Shown here: in pieces, positions 1 to 9,763 of the stretch
How positions within the stretch are numbered: position 1 is the stretch's first letter
Layout: every line of letters starts with the position of its first letter
From: JBBQFD01 sp038321575
Lineage (GTDB): Bacteria > Bacillota_I > Bacilli_A > RF39 > UBA660
Reading direction: 5' to 3'
Assembly: GCA_038321575.1 (NCBI GenBank)
Contig: JBBQFD010000005.1
Location: forward strand, 1 to 40,900
DNA: 40,900 nt
The notes under the pieces: generated by a model
Database searches by the model: none
Told to the model about the DNA's origin: nothing
What the model saw: the letters and a program-made list of their open reading frames with translations, nothing else
Position numbers and translations under genes: made by a program

Positions 1-26
1 TAAGCTATCTATATTCTATGTTATAG

Positions 27-56
27 AAAAAAACATTTATAAATATAAATGTTTTT
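27..56 (-). terminator. Terminator of nrdD-nrdG
   Basis: Twelve-bp AT-rich hairpin (arms 29-40 and 45-56, four-base loop). Read on the minus strand it runs into a stretch of seven Ts at 27-33. The nrdG stop codon (37-39) is part of the stem. Confidence 0.75.
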
Positions 57-600
57 CTTCACCGTTATTAACGATATATTTCTTTTCATCACGATATTTT
101 TTTAATACGACTGGTTTTCCTTTTTTTAGACTTTGTTTTAAATTTAAAATCCTTTGATTCCTTGAACCTTTGAATTTTAAATTAAGACTTTTTTCTTGTT
201 GAACAAATGGTCCATCAACTAAAACATCAATATTTTTAAGGAATAACGATAATTTAGGATTGATTTCAGCCATTTGTATTAGTTTTTCAAAAGTAAAGCC
301 GGTATAGCACCAAACATTAAGTTTTAAACTCTTGGCGAATACGGCAATCTCCGTGCAAGCATCAATTTGAAATAAAGGATCACCACCAGATAGAGTAATA
401 CCATCTTGGTTCTTAAAAGATTTTAATTCTTGTTTTAATTCATCAACATCTTTTAGAATGCCTTCATCAAATGAATGAGTTTCCGGATTATGACAACCCA
501 AACAATTATGAGAACAACCTTGTGTCCAAATAACGGTTCTTATGCCCTCTCCATCAACAATGCTATCAGCTTGCATCGCTTGCGCTAATCTAATTTGCAT
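37..600 (-). CDS. nrdG: Anaerobic ribonucleotide reductase activating protein
   Basis: Radical SAM enzyme that uses S-adenosylmethionine and a 4Fe-4S cluster to create the glycyl radical on NrdD. The 187-aa protein has the cluster motif CxxxCxxC at Cys29, Cys33 and Cys36 (context TQGCSHNCLGCHNPET) and the SAM-binding GGD at about residues 72-74. It overlaps the end of nrdD by 11 bp, so translation is probably coupled; no clear Shine-Dalgarno precedes its ATG, which fits coupling. The N-terminus (MQIRLAQAMQADSIVDGEG) aligns with the usual NrdG start. The stop codon lies inside the terminator hairpin at 27-56. PflA is the other activase of this type in the window, but adjacency to nrdD assigns this one. 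Confidence 0.95.
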   Translation of the reverse strand: MQIRLAQAMQADSIVDGEGIRTVIWTQGCSHNCLGCHNPETHSFDEGILKDVDELKQELKSFKNQDGITLSGGDPLFQIDACTEIAVFAKSLKLNVWCYTGFTFEKLIQMAEINPKLSLFLKNIDVLVDGPFVQQEKSLNLKFKGSRNQRILNLKQSLKKGKPVVLKKYRDEKKYIVNNGEEKHLYL

Positions 601-2968
601 TTAATTTATGTTTAACGCGGTCGTGTTCTTCAGCACGTTTACCATTATTAAAACGGTCAACAGTACCAACTAAGTAACCAGTGATACGTCTAATTCTTTC
701 GAATTTAATACCATCACTTTCATCGCGATGACAACCTGGGCAAATATCACCAATTACACCAGTAAATCCGCATACAGGATCACGATCAACTGGATGATTA
801 ATTGCTCCATAACCAATACCTGATTCTTTCATTAAACGAACAATTTTTTCAAAAGCAACTAAGTTATCAGTGGTATCACCATCAAGTTCAATATAACTTA
901 TATGACCTGCATTAGTGAAAGCGTGATATGGTGCTTCTAATTTAATTTTACGTTCAATTGAGATATTATAATAAACAGGAATATGGAAGGAATTAGTATA
1001 ATAATCACGATCAGTTATACCTTTAATTTTTCCATATACCGCACGATCTATTTTAACAAATCTTCCTGATAGACCTTCAGCTGGGGTTGCGATTAATGAA
1101 AAGTTAAGTGAATATTTTTGTGAATATTCATCTAAGCGTTTACGCATAAAACCAATGATTTGAATACCTAATTCTTGAGCTTCAGGACTTTCACCATGAT
1201 GTTTACCAATTAATGCTTTCAAAGTTTCAGCAAGACCGATAAAACCAACGGTAAGAGTACCATATTTTAAAACCTTACGTAAGCGATCATTAGGTTTTAG
1301 TTTTTCACTATCCATCCAGATACCTTGACCCATTAAGAAAGGAAAGTTATAAACTCTTTTATTACATTGGATAGCAAATCTTTCTAATAGTTGATCTTTA
1401 ACAAGTTCTAACATGTTAGATAAATCATTATAAAAGCCATCCATATCAGCTACTTCATTCTTAATAATACCGTTTTTAATACCTAATCTTGGTAAATTAA
1501 TTGAAGTGAATGAAACATTACCACGACCAGGGGTTATTTCACGACTCTTATCCGCTACATTCGCTAAAACACGAGTACGACATCCCATATAAGCAACTTC
1601 AGTATTGAAGTCATTAGGGTTATATATACCAATATTAAAAGGGGCATCAATAAAAGAGAAATTAGGGAATAATCTTTTAGCTGATACTTTGCATGATAAT
1701 TGGAATAAATCATAGTTAGGATCTTTAGGATTATAGTTAACTCCCTCTTTTACTTTAAAAATAGAGATTGGAAAGATTGGAGTTTCATTTTTACCTAAAC
1801 CAGATTCAGCTGCTAATAAATAGTTTTTAACAACCATTCTCCCTTCTGGTGAAGTATCAGTCCCAAAGTTAATTGATGAGAACGGCACTTGAGCACCAGC
1901 ACGAGAATGCATTGTATTTAAATTATGAATAAATGCTTCCATTGATTGATAAGTAGTACGATTAGTCTTTTGGAGAGCTTTTTCATAACTTATTTTAAAT
2001 AATCTAGTTAATTCAGTTGATCCTTTAGTAAATTTATCAAATGCTGAAAGATCAAATTCAATACTTTCAATTTTATCAATTTCTTTAACAATTTTATCAA
2101 TACTTACAAACTTCGCAAAGTCAGTAAAATCAAGGAAATCATTAATCGCTTGTTTAAATTGTTTCCTAAATGTTTTAACAACACCAGGCGCCATATAATA
2201 ATCAAAAGCGGGAATACTTTGACCACCATGTTGATCATTTTGATTTGATTGTATAGCAATTGCAGCAAGAGCTCCATAAGACATAATATCTTTTGGTTCT
2301 CTTAAATGACCATGACCAGTTGAAAAACCATTATGAAATAGCTTTGCAAGATCAATTTGGGTACATGTTGTTGTTCCCATAGGTAGAAAATCCATATCAT
2401 GAACGTGAATATCACCGTTATCATGAGCATCGGCATACTTATAATCCATTAAATAAGCTTTGGCGAATTCTCTTGATACAGTACTACCATATTGAAGCAT
2501 GGTTCCCATAGCGGTATCACCATCAACATTAGCGTTTTCACGTTTAGCATCATCTTCATCAGCTGATTTAAGACCTAAATCTTCTAAAGCTTTTAAAAAC
2601 TTATGAATTTTATGTTCATCTTTACCAAAAAACATTTCACGTGACTTAGCACGATGAATACGGTATGCGGAAAATGATTCATATACATTTTGATAACCTA
2701 GTTTTTTAAAACCAGCTTCAATCATGTCTTGAATGTCTTCAATTTGAATTTTGTCAGACTCACTATATTGTTTCATAATTTGATTAATAACTTCCTGATA
2801 AACTTTATTTATATCTTTATCAGTGTACTTACTTTCTTCATCTTCAGGAACAATACTATCGAATCCTTTTTTAATAGCCATGGCAATTTTAGTTCCATTA
2901 AACTCAACTTTCTTACCATCTCTTTTTTCAACTTTTAAGGTTGCTAATTTGTCTTCAAATTCTATCAC
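590..2968 (-). CDS. nrdD: Anaerobic (class III) ribonucleoside-triphosphate reductase
   Basis: Reduces ribonucleoside triphosphates to deoxyribonucleotides under anoxia using a glycyl radical made by NrdG. The 792-aa protein has an N-terminal ATP-cone (about residues 10-105), the large barrel domain, a C-terminal metal-binding segment with Cys733, Cys743 and Cys746 (CGFTG...CPGCH), and the radical loop RRITGYL with the radical at about Gly764. The start is GTG: a strong AGGAGG lies nine bases upstream, and the only nearer ATG meets TAA after one codon. It has its own promoter (3003-3031) and is followed directly by nrdG. Full length and intact; identification is secure. Confidence 0.97.
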   Translation of the reverse strand: MIEFEDKLATLKVEKRDGKKVEFNGTKIAMAIKKGFDSIVPEDEESKYTDKDINKVYQEVINQIMKQYSESDKIQIEDIQDMIEAGFKKLGYQNVYESFSAYRIHRAKSREMFFGKDEHKIHKFLKALEDLGLKSADEDDAKRENANVDGDTAMGTMLQYGSTVSREFAKAYLMDYKYADAHDNGDIHVHDMDFLPMGTTTCTQIDLAKLFHNGFSTGHGHLREPKDIMSYGALAAIAIQSNQNDQHGGQSIPAFDYYMAPGVVKTFRKQFKQAINDFLDFTDFAKFVSIDKIVKEIDKIESIEFDLSAFDKFTKGSTELTRLFKISYEKALQKTNRTTYQSMEAFIHNLNTMHSRAGAQVPFSSINFGTDTSPEGRMVVKNYLLAAESGLGKNETPIFPISIFKVKEGVNYNPKDPNYDLFQLSCKVSAKRLFPNFSFIDAPFNIGIYNPNDFNTEVAYMGCRTRVLANVADKSREITPGRGNVSFTSINLPRLGIKNGIIKNEVADMDGFYNDLSNMLELVKDQLLERFAIQCNKRVYNFPFLMGQGIWMDSEKLKPNDRLRKVLKYGTLTVGFIGLAETLKALIGKHHGESPEAQELGIQIIGFMRKRLDEYSQKYSLNFSLIATPAEGLSGRFVKIDRAVYGKIKGITDRDYYTNSFHIPVYYNISIERKIKLEAPYHAFTNAGHISYIELDGDTTDNLVAFEKIVRLMKESGIGYGAINHPVDRDPVCGFTGVIGDICPGCHRDESDGIKFERIRRITGYLVGTVDRFNNGKRAEEHDRVKHKLNAN

Positions 2969-3002
2969 TTAAATCATCCTCCTATACCTTAGCGATATTT
3001 CA

Positions 3003-3031
3003 ATTATAACTTGTAAAAAATGAAAAGTCAA
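3003..3031 (-). promoter_or_regulatory. Promoter of nrdD-nrdG
   Basis: Minus-strand TTGACT (3026-3031), 17-bp spacer, TATAAT (3003-3008). The predicted start is about 30 bases above the nrdD GTG. An inverted repeat at 3077-3101 lies just upstream and could be an operator. Confidence 0.75.
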
Positions 3032-3076
3032 ACAATAGTTCGCACTTTTTTTAGTTATTTTTTAAGTGAAAAATAT

Positions 3077-3101
3077 GTGTCAATTTAGCATTTATTGACA
3101 C
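3077..3101. repeat. Inverted repeat upstream of nrdD promoter
   Basis: GTGTCAAT (3077-3084) and ATTGACAC (3094-3101) form a perfect 8-bp inverted repeat with a nine-base centre, about 45 bp above the nrdD -35 box. It could be an operator for the anaerobic reductase operon or a second weak terminator for the gene before it. It does not look like an NrdR box. Confidence 0.5.
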
Positions 3102-3102
3102 T

Positions 3103-3130
3103 AAAAAAAGTCTGTCTAATTGACAAACTT
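3103..3130 (-). terminator. Terminator after the nrnA-like gene
   Basis: Nine-bp stem (arms 3108-3116 and 3122-3130, one G-U pair), followed on the minus strand by seven Ts (3103-3109). It separates the lysS-ackA-nrnA group from nrdD. Confidence 0.75.
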
Positions 3131-3145
3131 TACTTATTTTTTTTG

Positions 3146-4111
3146 TTAATCTTCTGGTGAGTTATATTTGATACAAACTTGATCTAATTCTTTGATAAGT
3201 AGTTCGATTTTAGCTTCACTTTTTAGACGTACACCACTAGCATAAAGATGACCACCACCATTGTATTTAGTAGCAACATCATTGATGATAGGACCACGTG
3301 ATCTAATCGACCCACGAACAAGTTCACCGTTCTTATCGTTGGTAAAAATGACCCATGCGACAATTTCTTCAATGTAGTTAAAATTAGAAACCATGTTGCG
3401 TGCCGTAGCAGCATCAACTTCAAATTCTTCTAATACTTTATCAGTAACGCGCATGTATGCTAAACCATTTTCGGTAATCGTTAAATTGTTTGCAATATAC
3501 CCTTGAAATTTGACTTCTTTGATCGGTTTTAAATATAGCGCTTCATACAAATTTGTAAAGTCAATGTTTGTCTTGGCAATCAGTTTAGAAACGAGTGAAA
3601 AAGTTTTGGGAGTTGTATAATAAAATAAAAAGCGATTAGTATCAGCAACGATCCCTATAAATAATTTTTCAGCTGCTTCTTTAGTCATTTTAAATTTAGT
3701 TTTGAAGATTAATTCAGTGATCATTTGTGATGCACTTGAGGCAGTATCATCGATCCATTCTAACTTACAAAAAGTTTCAATAAAAGGATGATGATCGATC
3801 TTAATAGAATCACCAAATCGAGATGGATCTAATCCATCAACTCTTTTTTTATCGGGAGTATCAACAACAATCAAAAGTGAGTTTTCATACATCTCATCAC
3901 TAAATTTATCGAGAATCCCGATATACTTAAATTTAGATGCAGGATATCCAACAGCATATACTTTTTTATTAGGAAAAGTATTAATGATGATGTCTCTTAG
4001 CGCTATTTGACTAGCAAGACCATCAGGATCAGCTCCAATATGGCGAGCAATCACAATGGTGTCATATTTTTTAATTGTTTTAAAGATTTTTTTATAGATA
4101 TTATTGAACAT
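3146..4111 (-). CDS. nrnA: DHH-family phosphoesterase (NrnA-like oligoribonuclease/pAp phosphatase)
   Basis: Two-domain DHH/DHHA1 phosphoesterase. NrnA enzymes degrade very short RNA and dephosphorylate pAp. Visible motifs, in order: HIGADPDG near the N-terminus, VVDTPDKKR, the signature DHHP (in KIDHHPF), and the C-terminal glycine-rich NGGGHLYASG of the DHHA1 domain. I chose the internal ATG at 4111 (321 aa, starting MFNNIYKK). The longer frame from 4141 adds ten unconserved residues that overlap the ackA end; the Shine-Dalgarno is weak for either start. It follows ackA closely and ends in a clear terminator. Substrate is inferred from family; c-di-AMP-type phosphodiesterase activity is an alternative. 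Confidence 0.85.
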   Translation of the reverse strand: MFNNIYKKIFKTIKKYDTIVIARHIGADPDGLASQIALRDIIINTFPNKKVYAVGYPASKFKYIGILDKFSDEMYENSLLIVVDTPDKKRVDGLDPSRFGDSIKIDHHPFIETFCKLEWIDDTASSASQMITELIFKTKFKMTKEAAEKLFIGIVADTNRFLFYYTTPKTFSLVSKLIAKTNIDFTNLYEALYLKPIKEVKFQGYIANNLTITENGLAYMRVTDKVLEEFEVDAATARNMVSNFNYIEEIVAWVIFTNDKNGELVRGSIRSRGPIINDVATKYNGGGHLYASGVRLKSEAKIELLIKELDQVCIKYNSPED

Positions 4112-4124
4112 AGCATCACACTTT

Positions 4125-5303
4125 CTATTTAATAAAGGCAAATGTATCTCTAGCTAACATTACTTCTTCATCAGTTGGAATGATATAGCAAGGAATTAAA
4201 GAATCTGCCTTGGTAATTAAAGTCTCAACCCCACGAACGTTATTAGCTACTTCATCTGGTTTAACACCTAAGACTGCTAATTTTTCCATTACAGCAAGTC
4301 TAGTATCCATTGAATTTTCACCAATACCACCAGCAAAGCAAATAGCATCAACCCCACCAAGTAAGACATAGTATTTAGCAATATATTCAACTACTCGTCT
4401 AACATACATATGTTGTGCTAAAATACATCTTTCATTACCGGCTTTAATACCATCTTCGATATCTCTTGAATCACTACCAATGCCACTTATACCAAGATAA
4501 CCACTGTTTTTATTTAAATCATTAACAACAGCATTAACATCTTTACCAGTTTTATTCATAATGAAAGGCACTAAAGTGACATCAATATCACCACTACGAC
4601 TACCCATAATTAATCCAGCATTAGGCGTAAAGCCCATTGAGGTATCAATTGATAATCCATCTTTTACAGCAGCAATACTTGCGCCATTACCTAAATGACA
4701 AGTAATTACTTTAAGGTCATTTTTACCTAATAGTTTTTGTAAGCGATTAGCTAAATATTTATGACTAGTACCATGGAATCCATATTTACGAACACTATAT
4801 TCACTATACCATTCATAAGGAGTTCCATATAAATAAGCTTCTTCAGGTAAGGTTTGGTGAAAAGCAGTATCAAAAATAGCAACCGCAGTAGCAGTTGGAA
4901 TTACTTTTTGAAAAGCTCTAATCCCAACTAAATTAGCAGGATTATGAAGGGGTGCTAAATCAATTAATTCTTCAACTATTTTTAAAACGTCATCATTAAT
5001 AACGATTGATTCAGCATATTTTTCACCACCATGAACAACACGGTGACCAATACCTTCGATTTCATCAAGTGATATTACTACTTTATGTTCAAGTAGTTCT
5101 TCACATAAAAGACGAACAGCGTCTTCATGACTTTTTAATTCTAATTCTTTACGTATTTTTTCACCATTTAATTTGATGGTATAAAAACTTCCATTAATAC
5201 CAATTCTTTCAAATACTCCGGAAATTAATACTTTTTCTTCAGGCATTTCATACATTTGAAATTTTAATGATGAACTACCGGCATTTACTGATAATATTTT
5301 CAT
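4125..5303 (-). CDS. ackA: Acetate kinase
   Basis: Converts acetyl phosphate and ADP to acetate and ATP, the energy-yielding last step of mixed-acid fermentation. The 392-aa protein has the family-typical length and signatures: N-terminal MKILSVNAGSSSLKF, the HGTSHKYL active-site segment, CHLGNGASIAAVKDG, and a glycine-rich FAGGIGENS near the C-terminus. It lies 12 bp after lysS and shares a transcription unit with the DHH phosphoesterase. No pta gene is in the window, so the phosphotransacetylase must be elsewhere. It would use acetyl-CoA made by the PflB encoded at 28.6-30.9 kb. Confidence 0.97.
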   Translation of the reverse strand: MKILSVNAGSSSLKFQMYEMPEEKVLISGVFERIGINGSFYTIKLNGEKIRKELELKSHEDAVRLLCEELLEHKVVISLDEIEGIGHRVVHGGEKYAESIVINDDVLKIVEELIDLAPLHNPANLVGIRAFQKVIPTATAVAIFDTAFHQTLPEEAYLYGTPYEWYSEYSVRKYGFHGTSHKYLANRLQKLLGKNDLKVITCHLGNGASIAAVKDGLSIDTSMGFTPNAGLIMGSRSGDIDVTLVPFIMNKTGKDVNAVVNDLNKNSGYLGISGIGSDSRDIEDGIKAGNERCILAQHMYVRRVVEYIAKYYVLLGGVDAICFAGGIGENSMDTRLAVMEKLAVLGVKPDEVANNVRGVETLITKADSLIPCYIIPTDEEVMLARDTFAFIK

Positions 5304-5315
5304 AGATACCTCTTT

Positions 5316-6797
5316 CTAATTCTTGTTTTTCATATGAGGGAATAAGATAACTTCACGAATTGATTCACTACCAGTAATCATCATTACTAAACGATCAATA
5401 CCAATACCAAGTCCACCAGCAGGTGGCATACCATATTCTAAAGCTTCAACAAAGTCTAAATCCATATCATTAGCTTCATCATTACCTAATTCACGTTCTT
5501 TTAATTGATTTTCGAATCTTTCATATTGATCAATAGGATCATTAAGTTCGGTAAAGGCATTACCATACTCACTAGCACAGATAAATAATTCGAAACGTTC
5601 GGTAAAACGAGGATCTAATTTATCTTTTCTAGCAAGCGGACTTATTTCTAGTGGATGACCAAAAATAAAGGTTGGTTCAATAATGGTTTCTTCAACATAT
5701 TTTTCAAAGAAAGCATTAACAATATGGCCATAACTAAAATGATCTTCTAAAACAATATGATGTTCTTTAGCAATACTCTTTGCTTCATCTAAAGTCATAT
5801 CTTTAAAGAAATCAACACCACAAATATCTTTTATAGCTTGTACCATATGAATTCTTTTATATTTAGGAGCAAGTGAAAATTGATGGCCCTTCCAATCAAT
5901 ATCATAAGTACCAAGTACATCCATAGCAACGGTACTAAATATTCCTTCCGTAATATCCATCATTCCTTCTAAATCACTATAAGCTTTATATAATTCAATA
6001 GTGGTAAATTCAGGATTATGATTACGATCCATACCTTCATTACGGAATAATCGACCTATTTCATAAACAGCGTCCATACCACCTACAAGTAATCTTTTAA
6101 GTGGTAATTCGGTTGCAATACGTAAGTACATATCCATATCTAACGTATTATGATGAGTTGCAAAAGGACGAGCTGATGCACCACCTAAAACAGCACTTAA
6201 GACTGGAGTTTCAACTTCGGTATACCCTAGATTATCTAAGTAATGTTGAATTGAACGAATAATCTTAGGACGCATAAAAGCAACTCTTCTAGCATCATCA
6301 TTCATAATAAGATCAACATAACGTCTGCGGAAACGTTCTTCCACATCAGCTAAGCCATGATATTTTTCTGGTAATGGTTTTAAAGCTTTTACTAGATGAG
6401 TAAATTTACTAGCTTTAACGGTAAGTTCGCCCATATGAGTACGAAAAACATTACCTTCAACACCAACAATGTCACCTAAATCAGCATCATCAAATAAATT
6501 ATATTGGTCTTCACCAACAAGGTCTAGTTTTAAATAAACTTGGATTTGACCAAATTTATCTTGGATATTCATAAAACCAGCTTTTCCTTTAACTCTTTTA
6601 GTCATAATACGACCAGCAATAACAACTGGTAGTACCATTTCATCTAATTCTTCTTTAGTATATTTATCATAAGCATCTTTAATATCTTTAGAATTACTAG
6701 TTACATCAAAACGATTACCAAAAGGTTCAACGCCTTTGTTAATTAATGTTTCGACTTTACTTCTTCTAACTAATTCTTGTTCACTAAATTCGCGCAT
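5316..6797 (-). CDS. lysS: Lysyl-tRNA synthetase, class II
   Basis: Charges tRNA-Lys. The 493-aa protein has the N-terminal OB-fold anticodon-binding domain (about residues 55-140) and a class II catalytic core. Motif 2 is in RLFRNEGMDRNHNPEF and motif 3 is GLGIGIDRLVMM close to the C-terminus. Length is normal for the bacterial enzyme. It starts nine bases after the RDD protein gene ends and is followed by ackA, so dusB, the RDD gene and lysS appear cotranscribed. The dusB-lysS neighbourhood is common in Bacilli. No T-box precedes it. Confidence 0.97.
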   Translation of the reverse strand: MREFSEQELVRRSKVETLINKGVEPFGNRFDVTSNSKDIKDAYDKYTKEELDEMVLPVVIAGRIMTKRVKGKAGFMNIQDKFGQIQVYLKLDLVGEDQYNLFDDADLGDIVGVEGNVFRTHMGELTVKASKFTHLVKALKPLPEKYHGLADVEERFRRRYVDLIMNDDARRVAFMRPKIIRSIQHYLDNLGYTEVETPVLSAVLGGASARPFATHHNTLDMDMYLRIATELPLKRLLVGGMDAVYEIGRLFRNEGMDRNHNPEFTTIELYKAYSDLEGMMDITEGIFSTVAMDVLGTYDIDWKGHQFSLAPKYKRIHMVQAIKDICGVDFFKDMTLDEAKSIAKEHHIVLEDHFSYGHIVNAFFEKYVEETIIEPTFIFGHPLEISPLARKDKLDPRFTERFELFICASEYGNAFTELNDPIDQYERFENQLKERELGNDEANDMDLDFVEALEYGMPPAGGLGIGIDRLVMMITGSESIREVILFPHMKNKN

Positions 6798-6806
6798 AAT
6801 TCACCT

Positions 6807-7386
6807 CTACTTAAAATCTTTAACAAATGTGTTACTTATTAAATCATGTAAGCCACGTTTGTCTTTCTTATATATTACCATAAATACACTAGCTATGACT
6901 ACTACAAGTTGGATAAAACCTAAAATGGTAACGATAATAAAATAACTATTACTTGATAGTAGATATAACAATACTAACGACAAAATCATATACCATAAAC
7001 CATTAATAATGGTATTACGAATAATTAATTCTTTTATCGTTGGTAATTTATCTTTTTCACCAACAACTTTAATCTTCATTACGGCTTGACCAAAGGTACT
7101 GCCTTGATTAAAGTATGGCCATAAAATAAAGTAAATAACGATAAAGAAGGTATTAATAATACTTGTTAAAGCTAATGATATATCAAGGTTATGGGTAATA
7201 TCAGCATAGCGAGTAAAAAAAGTACTAAAATTAATAATATTCTTGGTAAATTGAACATTTAAGTCCGCTAATTCGTTATATAATATACGAACATTTTGAC
7301 TCTCAGGAATAATAAAACCAACGACCATTAAAATTAAACCTAGTAACATAATATCTAGTAAGTAAGCATTAAATCTTTTTTTAGTA

Positions 7387-7394
<8 letters not shown>
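6807..7394 (-). CDS. RDD-family membrane protein
   Basis: Membrane protein of unknown function with the RDD fold. I start it at 7394 (195 aa, MTSTKKRFNAYLLDIML), where AAGGTGAT gives a good ribosome-binding site; a longer frame from 7427 only runs back into dusB. Residues KKRFNAYLLD correspond to the RDD signature in the first membrane segment. Further hydrophobic stretches follow, including FFIVIYFILWPYF and a C-terminal pair around LVLLYLLSS and IIVTILGFIQLVVVIASVF. The GSTFGQAVMKIKVV segment is also typical of the family. Some relatives have been linked to ion transport, but nothing here fixes a function. Confidence 0.85.
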
Positions 7395-8367
<973 letters not shown>

Positions 8368-8433
8368 ATTATCACCATATCAATTATAATATATTTATGC
8401 TTATTTATCAATTAAAATGGTTGATAACTTATT

Positions 8434-8958
8434 TCATCTTTTAACAATCTCACTTCTTAATCTTTCTACAATTGTAATGATAAACTCTGAATTAGTAGGT
8501 TTGCCTTTATCAATGTGAATACTATAACCAAATATTTCGTGAATAAGTTTAATTGATCCCCTACACCAACTTATCTCAATAGCGTGTCTTATTGCTCTTT
8601 CTACACTAGATGCATTAGTGCTAAACATGGTCGCTAATTTAGGATAAATAATAGTCGTAATTCCCTTGTTGGGAAACTCATTAAAATAGATCATGCAAAT
8701 CGCAGCAATTAAATATTGGTACCCTATAAGGTGAGATGGAAAACCAAGATTATGGAGAATATCTTTTACTCTTTTTTCAATATAATTAGGTGTTTTGGTG
8801 AACACCATTAGCTGTTTTTTAACTGTAATTAGTTTACGAATATCATTGACAAACATCATAATATTATTGGGGCTTTTATGTTTATAAGCAATATAATTAT
8901 CATTAATGGATAATAGCTTAGTGTGGTAATTGCCTTTATTTATCTTGGTGTTTATCAT
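8434..8958 (-). CDS. Stand-alone Spo0A C-terminal-type DNA-binding regulator
   Basis: Likely transcription factor. Residues about 60-174 closely match the DNA-binding domain of the sporulation regulator Spo0A: GYQYLIAAI (79-87), SSVERAIRHAIEISW (117-131, the recognition region) and KGKPTNSEFI (151-160). The first 60 residues show no receiver fold and no phosphorylatable Asp pattern, so this is an output domain without phosphorelay control. It starts after a strong GGAGG. It is one of only two genes in the window that end in TGA. The upstream region holds an inverted pair of TTGTCAAT elements. No sporulation gene is nearby. That it binds DNA is a strong inference; the target is unknown. Confidence 0.8.
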   Translation of the reverse strand: MINTKINKGNYHTKLLSINDNYIAYKHKSPNNIMMFVNDIRKLITVKKQLMVFTKTPNYIEKRVKDILHNLGFPSHLIGYQYLIAAICMIYFNEFPNKGITTIIYPKLATMFSTNASSVERAIRHAIEISWCRGSIKLIHEIFGYSIHIDKGKPTNSEFIITIVERLRSEIVKR

Positions 8959-8982
8959 TTTTATCCTCCGCTAATTACGGCA

Positions 8983-9014
8983 ATTGACAATTACTTGACT
9001 AACTATTTGTCAAT
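8983..9014. repeat. Inverted TTGTCAAT elements upstream of the Spo0A-like gene
   Basis: ATTGACAA (8983-8990) and TTGTCAAT (9007-9014) are exact reverse complements separated by 16 bases. Each matches the known 0A box (TTGTCGAA) at six of eight positions. A candidate operator or self-regulation site; no convincing -10 box was found beside it. Confidence 0.4.
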
Positions 9015-9020
9015 CAAAAG

Positions 9021-9043
9021 AAAAAAAGTTATTGATTAACAAC
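9021..9043 (-). terminator. Weak terminator after tpiA
   Basis: Short six-bp stem (9028-9033 with 9038-9043, one G-U pair) followed on the minus strand by seven Ts (9021-9027). It overlaps the tpiA stop codon. The stem is short, so termination may be partial. Confidence 0.35.
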
Positions 9044-9763
9044 AACTTCAATTATTTTTAAAAATTTATCGGGACTTAAGGATGCGCCACCAACTAAATA
9101 TCCAGCAATATTTTTGATGGTATTTAGCTCATTAATATTTTTATCATTAACTGAACCGCCATAAATAACTGGCATATCATCAAAATTAAATTGCTCTTTT
9201 ATCATCATTTTTATCGAGCTAATTGTCGTTTCGATTTCGCTATTAGTTGGTGTCAAATTAGTTCCAATTGCCCAAATTGGTTCGTAAGCAATAATTACTT
9301 TTTTTAACATTTCTTGATCTAAATTATTTAGTGATTTTGATATTTGTAATTTCAAAATATCATTAGTGTTTTTAGCAGCATATTCTTCTGCGGTTTCACC
9401 AATACATAAAATAACCTTTAAATCATGTTTTAGGGCTTCAATAACTTTTAAATTAATTAATTCATTAGTTTCATTTAAATGAAGGCGTCTTTCACTATGA
9501 CCAAGGATAGTTAGATCAATCCCCATACTTTTAGCTTGTAATGGTGATACTTCACCTGTATAAGCACCAAAATCATTATAATAGGTGTTTTGAATACCTA
9601 CTTGATAATTATGTTTTAAAAAATATGGTATAAAAATACTTGTTGGGCAGATAATGACGTCTTTGCTATTAATAGTTTTATTAATAACTCTTAAATAGTT
9701 ACTAACTTCTGCTAAATCCATATTCATTTTAAGATTAGCAACCACAATTTTATTTTTCTTCAT
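9029..9763 (-). CDS. tpiA: Triosephosphate isomerase
   Basis: Interconverts dihydroxyacetone phosphate and glyceraldehyde 3-phosphate in glycolysis. The 244-aa protein has the N-terminal NLKMN with substrate-binding Lys12, the catalytic His in ILGHSERR, the catalytic Glu in AYEPIWAIGT and the phosphate-binding GGSV loop followed by GYLVGGASL. The start has a good GAGGGG site and overlaps the end of the glycosyltransferase gene by 14 bases, suggesting coupled translation. It is the last gene of the run that begins with the pilin-like gene and pgk. Confidence 0.97.
   Translation of the reverse strand: MKKNKIVVANLKMNMDLAEVSNYLRVINKTINSKDVIICPTSIFIPYFLKHNYQVGIQNTYYNDFGAYTGEVSPLQAKSMGIDLTILGHSERRLHLNETNELINLKVIEALKHDLKVILCIGETAEEYAAKNTNDILKLQISKSLNNLDQEMLKKVIIAYEPIWAIGTNLTPTNSEIETTISSIKMMIKEQFNFDDMPVIYGGSVNDKNINELNTIKNIAGYLVGGASLSPDKFLKIIEVVVNQ

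Noticed and set aside
3094..3125. Extra TTGACA boxes as plus-strand promoters
   Set aside because: No -10 box lies at suitable spacing and no plus-strand gene follows; they belong to the inverted repeat and the terminator stem.
8434..8958. Use of TGA as tryptophan (code 4)
   Set aside because: All long genes are open under the standard code, tryptophans are encoded by TGG, and reading through the two TGA stops adds only short tails with no recognisable conservation.
8967..8979. CCGCTAATTACGG as an operator or Shine-Dalgarno-masking hairpin
   Set aside because: Only three to four base pairs with a short loop; too weak to claim.
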